Assembly (NCBI GenBank): GCA_023391415.1
Contig: JAEWAY010000033.1
Location: forward strand, 370,667-434,666
DNA: 64,000 nt
Origin: Bacteroidota bacterium
Lineage (GTDB): Bacteria; Bacteroidota; Bacteroidia; Cytophagales; Cytophagaceae
Direction: 5' to 3'
In this document: in pieces, positions 16,638 to 24,600 of the stretch
How the letters are laid out: each line of letters begins with the position of its first letter
Position numbering within the stretch: the first letter of the stretch is position 1
Notes under the pieces: generated by a model
Told to the model about the DNA's origin: nothing
The model's input: the letters and a program-made list of their open reading frames with translations, nothing else
Databases searched by the model: none
Made by a program: the position numbers and the translations under genes

Positions 16638-16694
16638 CAAAACTATCCCGGTGCTGTTAACTCATGATTATTCCCATGTTAAGTATTTGTTAAC
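16638..16694 (-). promoter_or_regulatory. Four-unit Pho-box and -7 element of the TonB receptor promoter
   Basis: Units at 11-bp period on the + strand: TGTTAAC (16655-16661), GATTATT (16666-16672), TGTTAAG (16677-16683), TGTTAAC (16688-16694). Nine bases toward the gene, 16638-16645 reads TAGTTTTG on the minus strand, an exact TAnnTTTG. The -7 element covers the alternative TTG start of the receptor gene, so translation must begin further in. Confidence 0.75.
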
Positions 16695-16792
16695 TATTTT
16701 TTTTAGGGAAAGCGATCGCTGAAAAATGGTTGAGCGAATATCAGGATATCAAAATGACCACCAGGCGGCGCTATTGGTCGGGATAAAAAATG

Positions 16793-16823
16793 AAAACCCG
16801 CCGAAAATTGATCGGCGGGTTTA
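16793..16823 (-). terminator. Terminator of the sulP-carbonic anhydrase operon
   Basis: Stem CCCGCCG (16797-16803) / CGGCGGG (16813-16819), extended by A-T pairs and followed on the minus strand by TTTTCATTTTTT. It lies 11 bases past the carbonic anhydrase stop. Confidence 0.85.
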
Positions 16824-16833
16824 TATCCGGTTT

Positions 16834-17496
16834 TTACCTATAAGCGAATACCTTGCCTAGCCCATTGCTATCCAGGAAGGTAATGTCAAGATCAATCAGC
16901 TTTCCCGTACAAATGTCGATCACCATGCCATGGACAGCCAGATCGTCGCGTTCTTTCCACGCGTTCTGGATGATCGAGGTAGTACAAAGGTTGAAAACCT
17001 GCTCAGCCACATTAAGCTCAACCAGCCGGTTTATCTTTTCTTCCGGATCGGTGATATCGTCGATCTCCTTATTGTGCAGACGATATACATCCTTGATGTG
17101 ACAGAGCCAGTTGTCGATCAGTCCATACTGCTTACGACTCAGCGCCGCCGCCACGCCACCACAACCATAGTGACCGGCGACGATTACATGCTTCACCTTC
17201 AACACGTTTACCGCGTAGTCCAGTACACTCAACATATTCATATCGGAGTGTACACACATGTTGGCGATGTTGCGATGAACAAATATCTCACCAGGCTTGG
17301 TGCTGGTAATCTGGTTAGCCGGCACCCGGCTATCCGCGCATCCGATCCACAATACCTCAGGATTTTGCCCTTTAGCGAGCTGTTTAAACATGCCGGTAGT
17401 ATCATTGGCTACCGCTTCGACCCAGCGGGCGTTTCCATCAAGAAGTCTATTGAATCCCTTCGTTAGTTCTATATTGTCAAATTGTTTCTTTAGCAT
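16834..17496 (-). CDS. can: Beta-class carbonic anhydrase
   Basis: 220 residues, standard beta-CA length. Zinc ligands are visible in WIGCADSRVPANQ (Cys, Asp, Arg dyad) and in HYGCGGV (His and Cys). It interconverts CO2 and bicarbonate in the cytoplasm. It begins 28 nt after the sulP gene stop on the same strand, so the two are co-transcribed; a transporter-anhydrase pair implies bicarbonate uptake or pH balance. Confidence 0.95.
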   Translation of the reverse strand: MLKKQFDNIELTKGFNRLLDGNARWVEAVANDTTGMFKQLAKGQNPEVLWIGCADSRVPANQITSTKPGEIFVHRNIANMCVHSDMNMLSVLDYAVNVLKVKHVIVAGHYGCGGVAAALSRKQYGLIDNWLCHIKDVYRLHNKEIDDITDPEEKINRLVELNVAEQVFNLCTTSIIQNAWKERDDLAVHGMVIDICTGKLIDLDITFLDSNGLGKVFAYR

Positions 17497-17523
17497 AGTG
17501 ATAATAATTTTTTCGAGAGTATT

Positions 17524-19155
17524 TTAAACTTTCTGTTTTGTCTGTTTCTGTTTCTGCTTTGTCTGTTTCGGAATGGAGATATTCGTCAGCTTTCTGACAT
17601 CGGGAACATTCTTCATATTCACAATATCGATAAGTTCCGTCTTAATTCCTTTCCCCGTCGCGTTTTGCCTGAAGTCATTAATCACTTCAATGACATCCTT
17701 ATCAATAAAGCGGCTCTGTCGCCCATCGATAATCACTTCCGTCGTTCTCTTAGGAAGGTTATACAAGGCTTTTTGTATCAAAGCCTTATTCAGGAATGAC
17801 ACTTCTTCAGACAGGGTAATGACGAGTTTCGAGCCCTGCCCCTGCTCCTCTATGGAATATTTAAAAGCGTTGGACATATTATTTCTGAGGATAAAGAACA
17901 TGGCGACCACCAATCCGATTCCTACCCCCATCAGGAGATCTGTGAATATGATAGCCAGAATAGTGATCATAAAGGGAATGAACTGATCCCATCCTTTCGC
18001 CCACATCTCTCTGAACAGCTTCGCCTTCGCCAGTTTATAACCGGTCAGTAACAGGATAGCCGCGAGCGACGACAAGGGTATCAGATTGATGACGCGAGGG
18101 ATCACAAGGACCGCCAGGAGCATCCATAATCCATGCAACATGGCGCTTTGGCGAGTACGTCCTCCGGAGTTTACATTGGCCGATGAGCGTACAATCACCG
18201 AAGTCATGGGCAACCCTCCCAGAAGTCCGCTGCTCATATTCCCAACACCCTGAGCTATAAGTTCGCGATTGGTTGGCGATACTCTCTTCTGAGGGTCTAT
18301 CTTATCGACCGCCTCGATGCTAAGCAATGTTTCAAGGCTGGCGATGACCGCTATGGTAAAGGCTACAACCCATACATCCCCATTAATGATGGCCCCAAAG
18401 TCAGGCAGGGTAAACAATCCCATAAACTCTCCAAAAGACTGAACCACCGGTATCACAACCATATGTCCGTCTTTGAGGGATAAAGGGGTCGCGTCAAAAG
18501 CTTGTCCAAGCAATATCCCAATGAGCACAACCAGCAGTGGAGCGGGAATAAAGCTCAGTTTCTTTATTCTGGGCCATAAAATAAGAATCAGAAGAGATAC
18601 GATACAGATAATCAGAACCCCATAATTGATCGATGAGGCCGCCTTGCTTAGAGCCGTAAACGTATTGTCATGGTTAAGCTGTAAAAAGCTTTCTTCTCCA
18701 AAAAAACTGGAATCGTAGCCTACCGCGTGCGGGATCTGTTTGAGAATTATAGTAATCCCTATAGCGGCCAGCATTCCTACAATGACGGAGGACGGAAAAT
18801 AATTTCCAACCATACCCGCTCTGACAATGCCAAGGATCAATTGCATAAGTCCCGCGAGCACTACCGCCAAAAGGAAAACTTCGTAAGTTCCCAGCTTTTC
18901 GATAGCGCCCAGTACAATTACCGTAAGGCCGGCCGCCGGCCCGCTCACACTAAGCTGGGAACCACTGATCGCCGCGACGACTATTCCGCCGATAATTCCT
19001 GTCAATAATCCGGCGAACAATGGCGCTCCGGAAGCCATCGCGATACCAAGGCATAAAGGAAGAGCTACCAGAAAGACTACGACACTTGCCGGTAAATCGT
19101 ATTTCAGGTCGCGTTTCGATAATTTCAGAAACGCGGACATACGTGTGCCTAACAT
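17524..19155 (-). CDS. SulP-family inorganic anion transporter (probable bicarbonate transporter)
   Basis: 543 residues. The first 410 are a 14-helix SulP/SLC26 core (YDLPASVVVFLVALPLCLGI, a conserved entry motif; SGPAAGLTVIVLGAI; LSIEAVDKIDPQKRVSPTNR). The C-terminal STAS domain (about 430-525) carries VIIDGRQSRFIDKDVIEVIN. The end is a Lys/Gln repeat (KQTKQKQKQTKQK). Pairing with a carbonic anhydrase favours bicarbonate over sulfate as substrate. The start is the ATG at 19153-19155; an ATG six codons in is also possible. Confidence 0.9.
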   Translation of the reverse strand: MLGTRMSAFLKLSKRDLKYDLPASVVVFLVALPLCLGIAMASGAPLFAGLLTGIIGGIVVAAISGSQLSVSGPAAGLTVIVLGAIEKLGTYEVFLLAVVLAGLMQLILGIVRAGMVGNYFPSSVIVGMLAAIGITIILKQIPHAVGYDSSFFGEESFLQLNHDNTFTALSKAASSINYGVLIICIVSLLILILWPRIKKLSFIPAPLLVVLIGILLGQAFDATPLSLKDGHMVVIPVVQSFGEFMGLFTLPDFGAIINGDVWVVAFTIAVIASLETLLSIEAVDKIDPQKRVSPTNRELIAQGVGNMSSGLLGGLPMTSVIVRSSANVNSGGRTRQSAMLHGLWMLLAVLVIPRVINLIPLSSLAAILLLTGYKLAKAKLFREMWAKGWDQFIPFMITILAIIFTDLLMGVGIGLVVAMFFILRNNMSNAFKYSIEEQGQGSKLVITLSEEVSFLNKALIQKALYNLPKRTTEVIIDGRQSRFIDKDVIEVINDFRQNATGKGIKTELIDIVNMKNVPDVRKLTNISIPKQTKQKQKQTKQKV

Positions 19156-19170
19156 AATTTTTTTCGTTTT

Positions 19171-19198
19171 TAAATTTACGTTTTAACTGTTTATCAAA
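19171..19198 (-). promoter_or_regulatory. Candidate sulP promoter
   Basis: On the minus strand TTTG (19198-19195) and TAAATTTA (19178-19171, one mismatch to TAnnTTTG) are separated by 16 bases, with the ATG 15 bases further on. The spacing is a little short for the Bacteroidota -33/-7 consensus, so this is a weak call. Confidence 0.3.
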
Positions 19199-19297
19199 CC
19201 TTTGGGCATACGACAACTGTTCGCGATCAAGAATACACTCTTATCGACGACACGCGTACGCGCTCGAGAAAGGAATTAACGGAAAAATAAGGCTGAA

Positions 19298-19639
19298 TTA
19301 GCAGTTAGGAGGCGGTGTTGGCACAGAAGGGTAAAACGCGCGTATGTTGATCGCGTCGTCTGGAAAATAGTTAATAGACTCTATATCATATATTGGTATG
19401 ATAAAGTCGGGGTAATCAAAGGATCTTACGTAGTATCCCGAAAAAACTTCCTCCTCGCAGGTATCAGTAATACCCTTGCCACTAGTATTGTTTTCAATCT
19501 CCAGTTGCAAGACGACGCTTAAATAAGTATTTCTGTCAAAATTCTTTATAAAAGACGGAGTATACAGCATCACCATCTTCGAGAGGAAGATGATGAGAAA
19601 CACTCTGGAAAATATGTCTTTTATCGTCGTATTGAACAT
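19298..19639 (-). CDS. Small exported or membrane-anchored protein, unknown
   Basis: 113 residues. One N-terminal hydrophobic helix (about 8-30) is followed by a short polar domain ending in RAFYPSVPTPPPNC. The middle segment (SVVLQLEIENNTSGKGI) and the PTPPPN tail resemble a small Bacteroidota hypothetical family I have met near envelope genes, but I cannot name it. It is monocistronic, on the same strand as sulP but upstream of it. Confidence 0.5.
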   Translation of the reverse strand: MFNTTIKDIFSRVFLIIFLSKMVMLYTPSFIKNFDRNTYLSVVLQLEIENNTSGKGITDTCEEEVFSGYYVRSFDYPDFIIPIYDIESINYFPDDAINIRAFYPSVPTPPPNC

Positions 19640-20000
19640 TTATTTCAACAGTCGTATTATTTCAGGATATGCGCGAAAATATCAAGAACACATTTAAAAT
19701 CCATGATTTTTTTTCATAAATATTATGAATACATCCAATATTGGACCACGTAATACACACATTTAAAACAACTTGTTGTCCATATATAATTTCCAAATTG
19801 GCAAAGTATAACGCCTCAAACCTGAAAACGGTTCCGCGAAGCCCCTTTCCTTTTTCCAGGGTAGGAAAAGAAAAAAACAATTTTTAGCAAACAATAGACT
19901 GTTAAACAACCAGTTACACAAGAGGCATTTTGTTAAAATTAACACAAACGCGTGTCCGACAGTTAATAACAATATTGGTAAAATAAAATCCTCAATAGTT
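19640..20000. other. AT-rich intergenic stretch upstream of the histone-like gene
   Basis: About 360 bases, AT-rich, between two divergent genes. It must hold the promoters for 19298-19639 (minus) and 20001-20522 (plus). I see no convincing gene, Pho-box or hairpin terminator here. Confidence 0.4.
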
Positions 20001-20522
20001 ATGGCAACAACAAAAACAGTTAAGAAGAAGTCGCGAAAGCCAGCGGACGCCACAAAAGATATCAAGAAATCTGAATCCATAAAAAAATCAAAATCATCGA
20101 AAGCGATCGCGGGCAAAAGCAGTGCCAAAAGTGGCCCCGGAGCGAAAACCAGGCCAGCGGCAAGACCAGCGGCGAAGGCGTCAGCCAAGCTGGCAGGAAA
20201 AACAAATACCAGTGGGAAAAGCCCCGCGTCGTCCACAACTAAAAGCGGAACAGCGAAATCTCAAACCAAATCACGAATTTCCAGAGCGAGCTCTAAACCT
20301 ACCGAAGCGAAAAGGAACGGCAAACTCAACTCTTCCGCCCTTAACAGGATTAAGGAAACAAACAGAAAGCCGATTTCGGCGAAGCTTGTCAAAATCAAAC
20401 TCTCCGACATAAAGGACAAGTCCAAGACGGAACTTTTGAAACACGCCAGAGCCGCCGGTATCGAGGGCAGAAGCAAAATGAACAGGGAACAACTGATCAA
20501 GGCGTTGTCATTGGTAAAATAG
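20001..20522 (+). CDS. Histone H1-like Lys/Ala-rich protein with C-terminal Rho_N/SAP-like motif
   Basis: 173 residues. The first about 130 are low-complexity Lys/Ala/Ser/Thr (KKSRKPADATK, KSSAKSGPGAKTRPAARPAA), like histone H1-type proteins. The last about 40 form a helix-extended-helix motif, KLSDIKDKSKTELLKHARAA then GRSKMNREQLIKALSLVK, typical of the Rho N-terminal/SAP-like nucleic-acid-binding fold. A DNA- or RNA-compacting nucleoid role is likely. It is monocistronic with its own terminator, and the predicted charge is strongly positive. Confidence 0.8.
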   Translation: MATTKTVKKKSRKPADATKDIKKSESIKKSKSSKAIAGKSSAKSGPGAKTRPAARPAAKASAKLAGKTNTSGKSPASSTTKSGTAKSQTKSRISRASSKPTEAKRNGKLNSSALNRIKETNRKPISAKLVKIKLSDIKDKSKTELLKHARAAGIEGRSKMNREQLIKALSLVK

Positions 20523-20550
20523 GAAAAACCCTCTAAAGAGGGTTTTTCCT
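20521..20550. terminator. Bidirectional terminator between convergent genes
   Basis: Inverted repeat AGGAAAAACCCTC (20521-20533) / GAGGGTTTTTCCT (20538-20550) with a 4-base loop. A/T-rich outer arms give U-runs on both strands. It overlaps the stop regions of both flanking genes. Confidence 0.85.
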
Positions 20551-20791
20551 AATGTTCTCCATGTAAGTCTTCTCGTTCGACTTCATTTTCCAGTTTAAGA
20601 ACTTCTCCACCACGATCACTTTTGATCAGTAAAACTTTATTCTCTTTCTGCCCGAATCGGGTAACCTCCGCTCCTTTAATTGTACGGGTAACTTTACGAT
20701 GAAAAGTCGCCTCCACTCTCCCCCGTCCAAACGATCTTCCATACCTCCACTTGACCCTTGTTCCTTTCCGTATAACCATACTTTGCATCAT
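20549..20791 (-). CDS. DUF2945 / HVA1 TUDOR-like small protein
   Basis: 80 residues from the ATG at 20789-20791; a TTG at 20804-20806 would add five. VIRKGTRVKWRYGRSFGRGR, then KVTRTIKGAEVTRFG and KVLLIKSDRGGEVLKLENEVE follow the DUF2945 (hypervirulence-associated TUDOR-like) pattern: a small beta-barrel with basic N-terminus. The molecular role is not established. It converges on the histone-like gene. Confidence 0.8.
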   Translation of the reverse strand: MMQSMVIRKGTRVKWRYGRSFGRGRVEATFHRKVTRTIKGAEVTRFGQKENKVLLIKSDRGGEVLKLENEVEREDLHGEH

Positions 20792-20949
20792 ACTGATTAC
20801 TTTCAATACAACCCCTTGACTGAAAATATAGTTACAAAGCTATGCCTGACATGTTGAAAATCAGAAATATGAACAACTTATTTAACCTAAAAAGGCGCGT
20901 ACCGGTTATATTTTTAACGTAACACGGTGTTTGAAGACAGGAGGTAGGG

Positions 20950-21429
20950 ATGGAAGTGTATTCCAGGTACAAAGTGAAAGAGGCTTTGTGGGAGCCGAGG
21001 ACTTTTATATGTGTCAGAAACGTTGTCAGCAACGAAAAGCTGGGCGATTTTATCGAAGACAATTGCTCCGGCATTTTGCGAAAGCTCAATGAACTGTCCT
21101 TATGTTCAAACGGAATCCCATTCGCCATGATCTTTTCAGTAGATCAGGAAGCGGAACAAACGGATGTGGCCGCGGCTATATTATGCGAAGACGCGGTATC
21201 GATAAATGAAAGTGGCTACGATGTGCTTATGGTTGGAGGAAAAGTTCTGAGCACATCCCATAGAGGCTTTTTTGATAATATAAAACCCGCGTATGAGGCG
21301 CTGGAGAGTTTTCTGACAAGCCATAATCTGCAAAGACACTTCTTTATCGAAGAATATCTGGGCAATCCTCAAACGGAAACAGATCTCAATAACTGGAAAA
21401 CCAACGTATATTGTGTACTGAATCCATAA
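20950..21429 (+). CDS. GyrI-like / effector-binding (SOUL-type) domain protein
   Basis: 159 residues, a stand-alone domain without HTH. The C-terminal FFIEEYLGNPQTETDLNNWK is the typical end of the AraC effector-binding/GyrI-like fold, where the Glu and Tyr line a ligand pocket, and two beta-alpha-beta-beta repeats are visible before it (CVRNVVSNEKLGDFIEDN and VLMVGGKVLSTSHRGFFDNI). A small-molecule binding or hydrolase role is probable; the ligand is unknown. It has its own terminator at 21455-21498. Confidence 0.75.
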   Translation: MEVYSRYKVKEALWEPRTFICVRNVVSNEKLGDFIEDNCSGILRKLNELSLCSNGIPFAMIFSVDQEAEQTDVAAAILCEDAVSINESGYDVLMVGGKVLSTSHRGFFDNIKPAYEALESFLTSHNLQRHFFIEEYLGNPQTETDLNNWKTNVYCVLNP

Positions 21430-21454
21430 AGGATCGCGAGCCTATTCATATCAG

Positions 21455-21498
21455 GCGGAATAAGCGCTCATTGAAGAGTCTTATTCCGCTCTTTTTTT
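21455..21498 (+). terminator. Terminator after the GyrI-like gene
   Basis: Stem GCGGAATAAG (21455-21464) / CTTATTCCGC (21480-21489), followed by TCTTTTTTTC. Ten paired bases with a 15-base loop. Confidence 0.85.
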
Positions 21499-21612
21499 CA
21501 GGTCAAGATCAAGGGAGGTTCAGTATTTATCCTTCATGTTTTCATTCAATGAAAAAAATAGCGGTTCATCCGGCATCATGATCTCATGCCTAAAGGATAA
21601 CCCAGATCGTCT

Positions 21613-21673
21613 TAAGCGGGCGGCGGCGTATCATTGGTTCAAAAATCGCTATTACCAACACGCGCCGCCGCTT
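21613..21673. other. GC-rich imperfect stem-loop near the NRPS 3' end
   Basis: AAGCGGGCGGCGGCGT (21613-21628) pairs imperfectly with ACGCGCCGCCGCTT (21660-21673). It lies 25-85 bases past the NRPS stop, with TTATTTTT on the plus-strand side. It may be an mRNA 3'-end structure for the NRPS transcript. Confidence 0.4.
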
Positions 21674-21697
21674 ATTTTTCCGCCTTTCACCTGGGAT

Positions 21698-24600
21698 TTA
21701 TACCTTTTTCCCCTCCAGGACCTGGTCCATGCTTTCCTTAAGCTTGTCCGCGATGACCTTTACATTGGGATCTTTAAAGATTGTACTATGATCCCCGGGC
21801 ACTTCGATGAGACTGATCCGCTCCGTAGGACAATATTTGCTCCAACCCATGTATGGATCGCCCGCTGATCCCACCATGCCATCCATAGACTTGAAGAGCA
21901 ATATCCTCCCTTCATATGGCTTGATGGTATAGTCATGCAAAATCTTTCTAAAGGTATTTTTAAAGAAATAATTAAAAAGTTTCGCGGTTTCTTCAGTAAC
22001 AAGCTTATACTTGCCCTTGAGCGATCCGGACGTAAATCCCGCCTTCCAATACGCGAGCTTATCACTGAGATATCGCCCTGAAGCCTTGGCGACCGTGGCT
22101 TCAGGGGTATATACTTCGAAAAGAGCGAGCCAGCCGGGCTCCTGTCCGGCCTCCTTCAACTGGCGGGCCATCTCGAAAGCCAGTATTCCACTAGCGCAAT
22201 ACCCCCCGATAAAATAAGGTCCCTCCGGCTGTATTTCACGGATCTGTTTTATGTAATACCTGGCGATATCCTCTGTCCTGAACTTGGCGATAGGCTCAAA
22301 ACCATAAAGAGGCTGATTGTTGCCCAGCACTTTGCTCAGATTATAATAAAAGAGGTATCCCGGCAGAAGAAATATGGGTGTACGATTGCCTTTGGGCTGA
22401 ATCGGAACCAATCCGACACTGTTAAATTCAGGTCCCATGATGATCGCGGAAAGATCTTTTACCGTCGGCGCCTGAAACAGAAGCGACAAGGGCAATTCTT
22501 TATTAAACGCCTTTTCGATACGCGCCATCAGCCTGGTCGCCAGAAGAGAATGTCCTCCGGAATGAAAAAAATTGTCGGTGATCCCCACCTGATTTTTACC
22601 CAATACTTCCGCGAAAATCGCGGCGAGCTTGCTCTCCACCTGATTGGAAGGCGCGACCATGGAAACCGGCTTTATTTCCGATATCGCCATAGTAGCGAGC
22701 TTTTTCCGATCAGTTTTTCCATTGGCGGTAAGCGGCATTTCTTCCACTCGGGTAAAACTCCCTGGAATCATGACCTCGGTAAGAGCGCCTTTCAGGTATC
22801 CATACAAGTCGTCAAACCCAATATCTTCCCTGCTTTTATAGAAAGCGATCAATTGTTTCTCCCCATTGATTTCCTTGACAATGACAGCCGCTTCTTCGAT
22901 CTGAGGATGCGACGCGATCACGTTTTCAACTTCTCCGGGCTCTATCCTAAAGCCTCTGATCTTTACCTGCTGGTCATTTCTCCCGATAAATTCCACAACT
23001 CCGCTTCTCAGCCACTTGCCCAGATCTCCCGTCTTATACATTTTTCTCCCCGGGAAAAACGGATCTTCCACAAATCTGCTTTCCGTCAGTTCCGGATCAT
23101 TGATATAACCTCTGGCTACTCCCAGGCCTCCTACATACAACTCTCCCTGCACACCCACGGGTACAGGCCGACGATTTTTGTCCAATACATACGCCGTCGA
23201 GTTCGCGATAGGTTTTCCAATGGGAATGGAGTCCTCATAATCTTCTTCTATCGAAAGAGTGAGGGAAAAGGTCGTATTTTCCGTCGGACCATACCCATTG
23301 ATTAGCTTCAGACGGGGCGACGCCTTACGGATCTTGTTGACATGCCTGGGAGAAAGCTTGTCGCCTCCCGTCAGCAAGTACTGAAGTGAACCGAACATAG
23401 TCTTGTCGAGATCCACTAGCTGATTAAACCAGGAAGATGTAAACCAGGCATGAGTAATGCCATGTTCCGCTATTTTTTGCTTCACAAAGGTATAATCGAG
23501 CAGCTTGTCCTTGGAGTACAAATAAAGTCTGCCTCCATTGAGAAGCGCCCCCCAGATTTCAAATGTGGAAGCGTCAAAGGAAAAAGCTCCCGTTTTCAGA
23601 ATTCTGCATGACGCGTCCAGCGGAACATAATTGGTATTGATTACCAAGCGGACGACCGATCGGTGCTCTACCCCTACCGCTTTGGGAAGACCCGTAGATC
23701 CGGACGTAAACATCACATAAGCGAGACCATCCCCCTCAGCTCTACTATCCGGATTGTTTATGTCCCGTCCATCAAAAAGATCTTGGGAGTCCATCATATA
23801 CCAGTGTATGGACTCGCCTTCCGAAATTCGACTTCGAGCGTATGCATTTGTCACCACATGCCGGATCGCGCATTGCCGGATCATGTGATCAAGCCTGTCT
23901 TTGGGATTGGCCGGATCCAGAGGTACAAAAGCGCCACCCGCCTTCAAAATAGCGATCTGCGCCACAATAGCGTCCGCGGTCTCTTCCATCAAAACACCGA
24001 CCATTTCTTCCTCCCGCAAACCGGAAGCGATCAGTTTATGAGCGAGCTCATTGGCTTTCTCGTTGATCCTCCGGTATGTGTAGCCGCCATCGTCCGTGAC
24101 CAAAGCGACCTCTTCCGGACGAGCGGCTACCTGGCGCTCAAACAGCCGGTGCACGCTGGTCTGTTCCAGGAGTCGAGCGGTATCGTTCCATTCATAGATC
24201 GTCTGTCGCTTTTCTTCCGGTGAAATAAGGTCAAACGAGTCTGGATTCATGGCGGGATTCTTACCTATCTCGTTCAATAGCCGGATATACGTCGCGAGCA
24301 ATTGCCGGATCGTCTCCGCGCTGAACAAACCCTTCTTGTATTCAGCGTACAAAAGCAACCCATCTTTTTCAGGACTCAGAGATACCGTCAAGTCAAACTT
24401 CGCGTTGTAGTTACGAAGCCTGATCTCATCCACCTCCATATCGCCCATACTCCCCACCGGTTCACTGAGGTTCTGAAAGTCAAACATCACTTGTAGAAGC
24501 TCGCTGGCCCTGATACCATTTTCCCGTCCAAGCGTTTCGGCCAGCATGTCATAAGGAAGCTCCTTGTTGCCAAAAGCTTCCAACACCTCTCCTCTGGTAA

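Noticed and set aside
16602..16640. TTG start of the TonB receptor, 13 codons upstream
   Set aside because: The TTG is part of the -7 element of the Pho-box promoter, so it cannot lie on the mRNA.
22550..23305. 251-residue plus-strand frame inside the NRPS gene
   Set aside because: Antisense shadow of the NRPS second adenylation domain; the minus-strand protein has full A-domain motifs.
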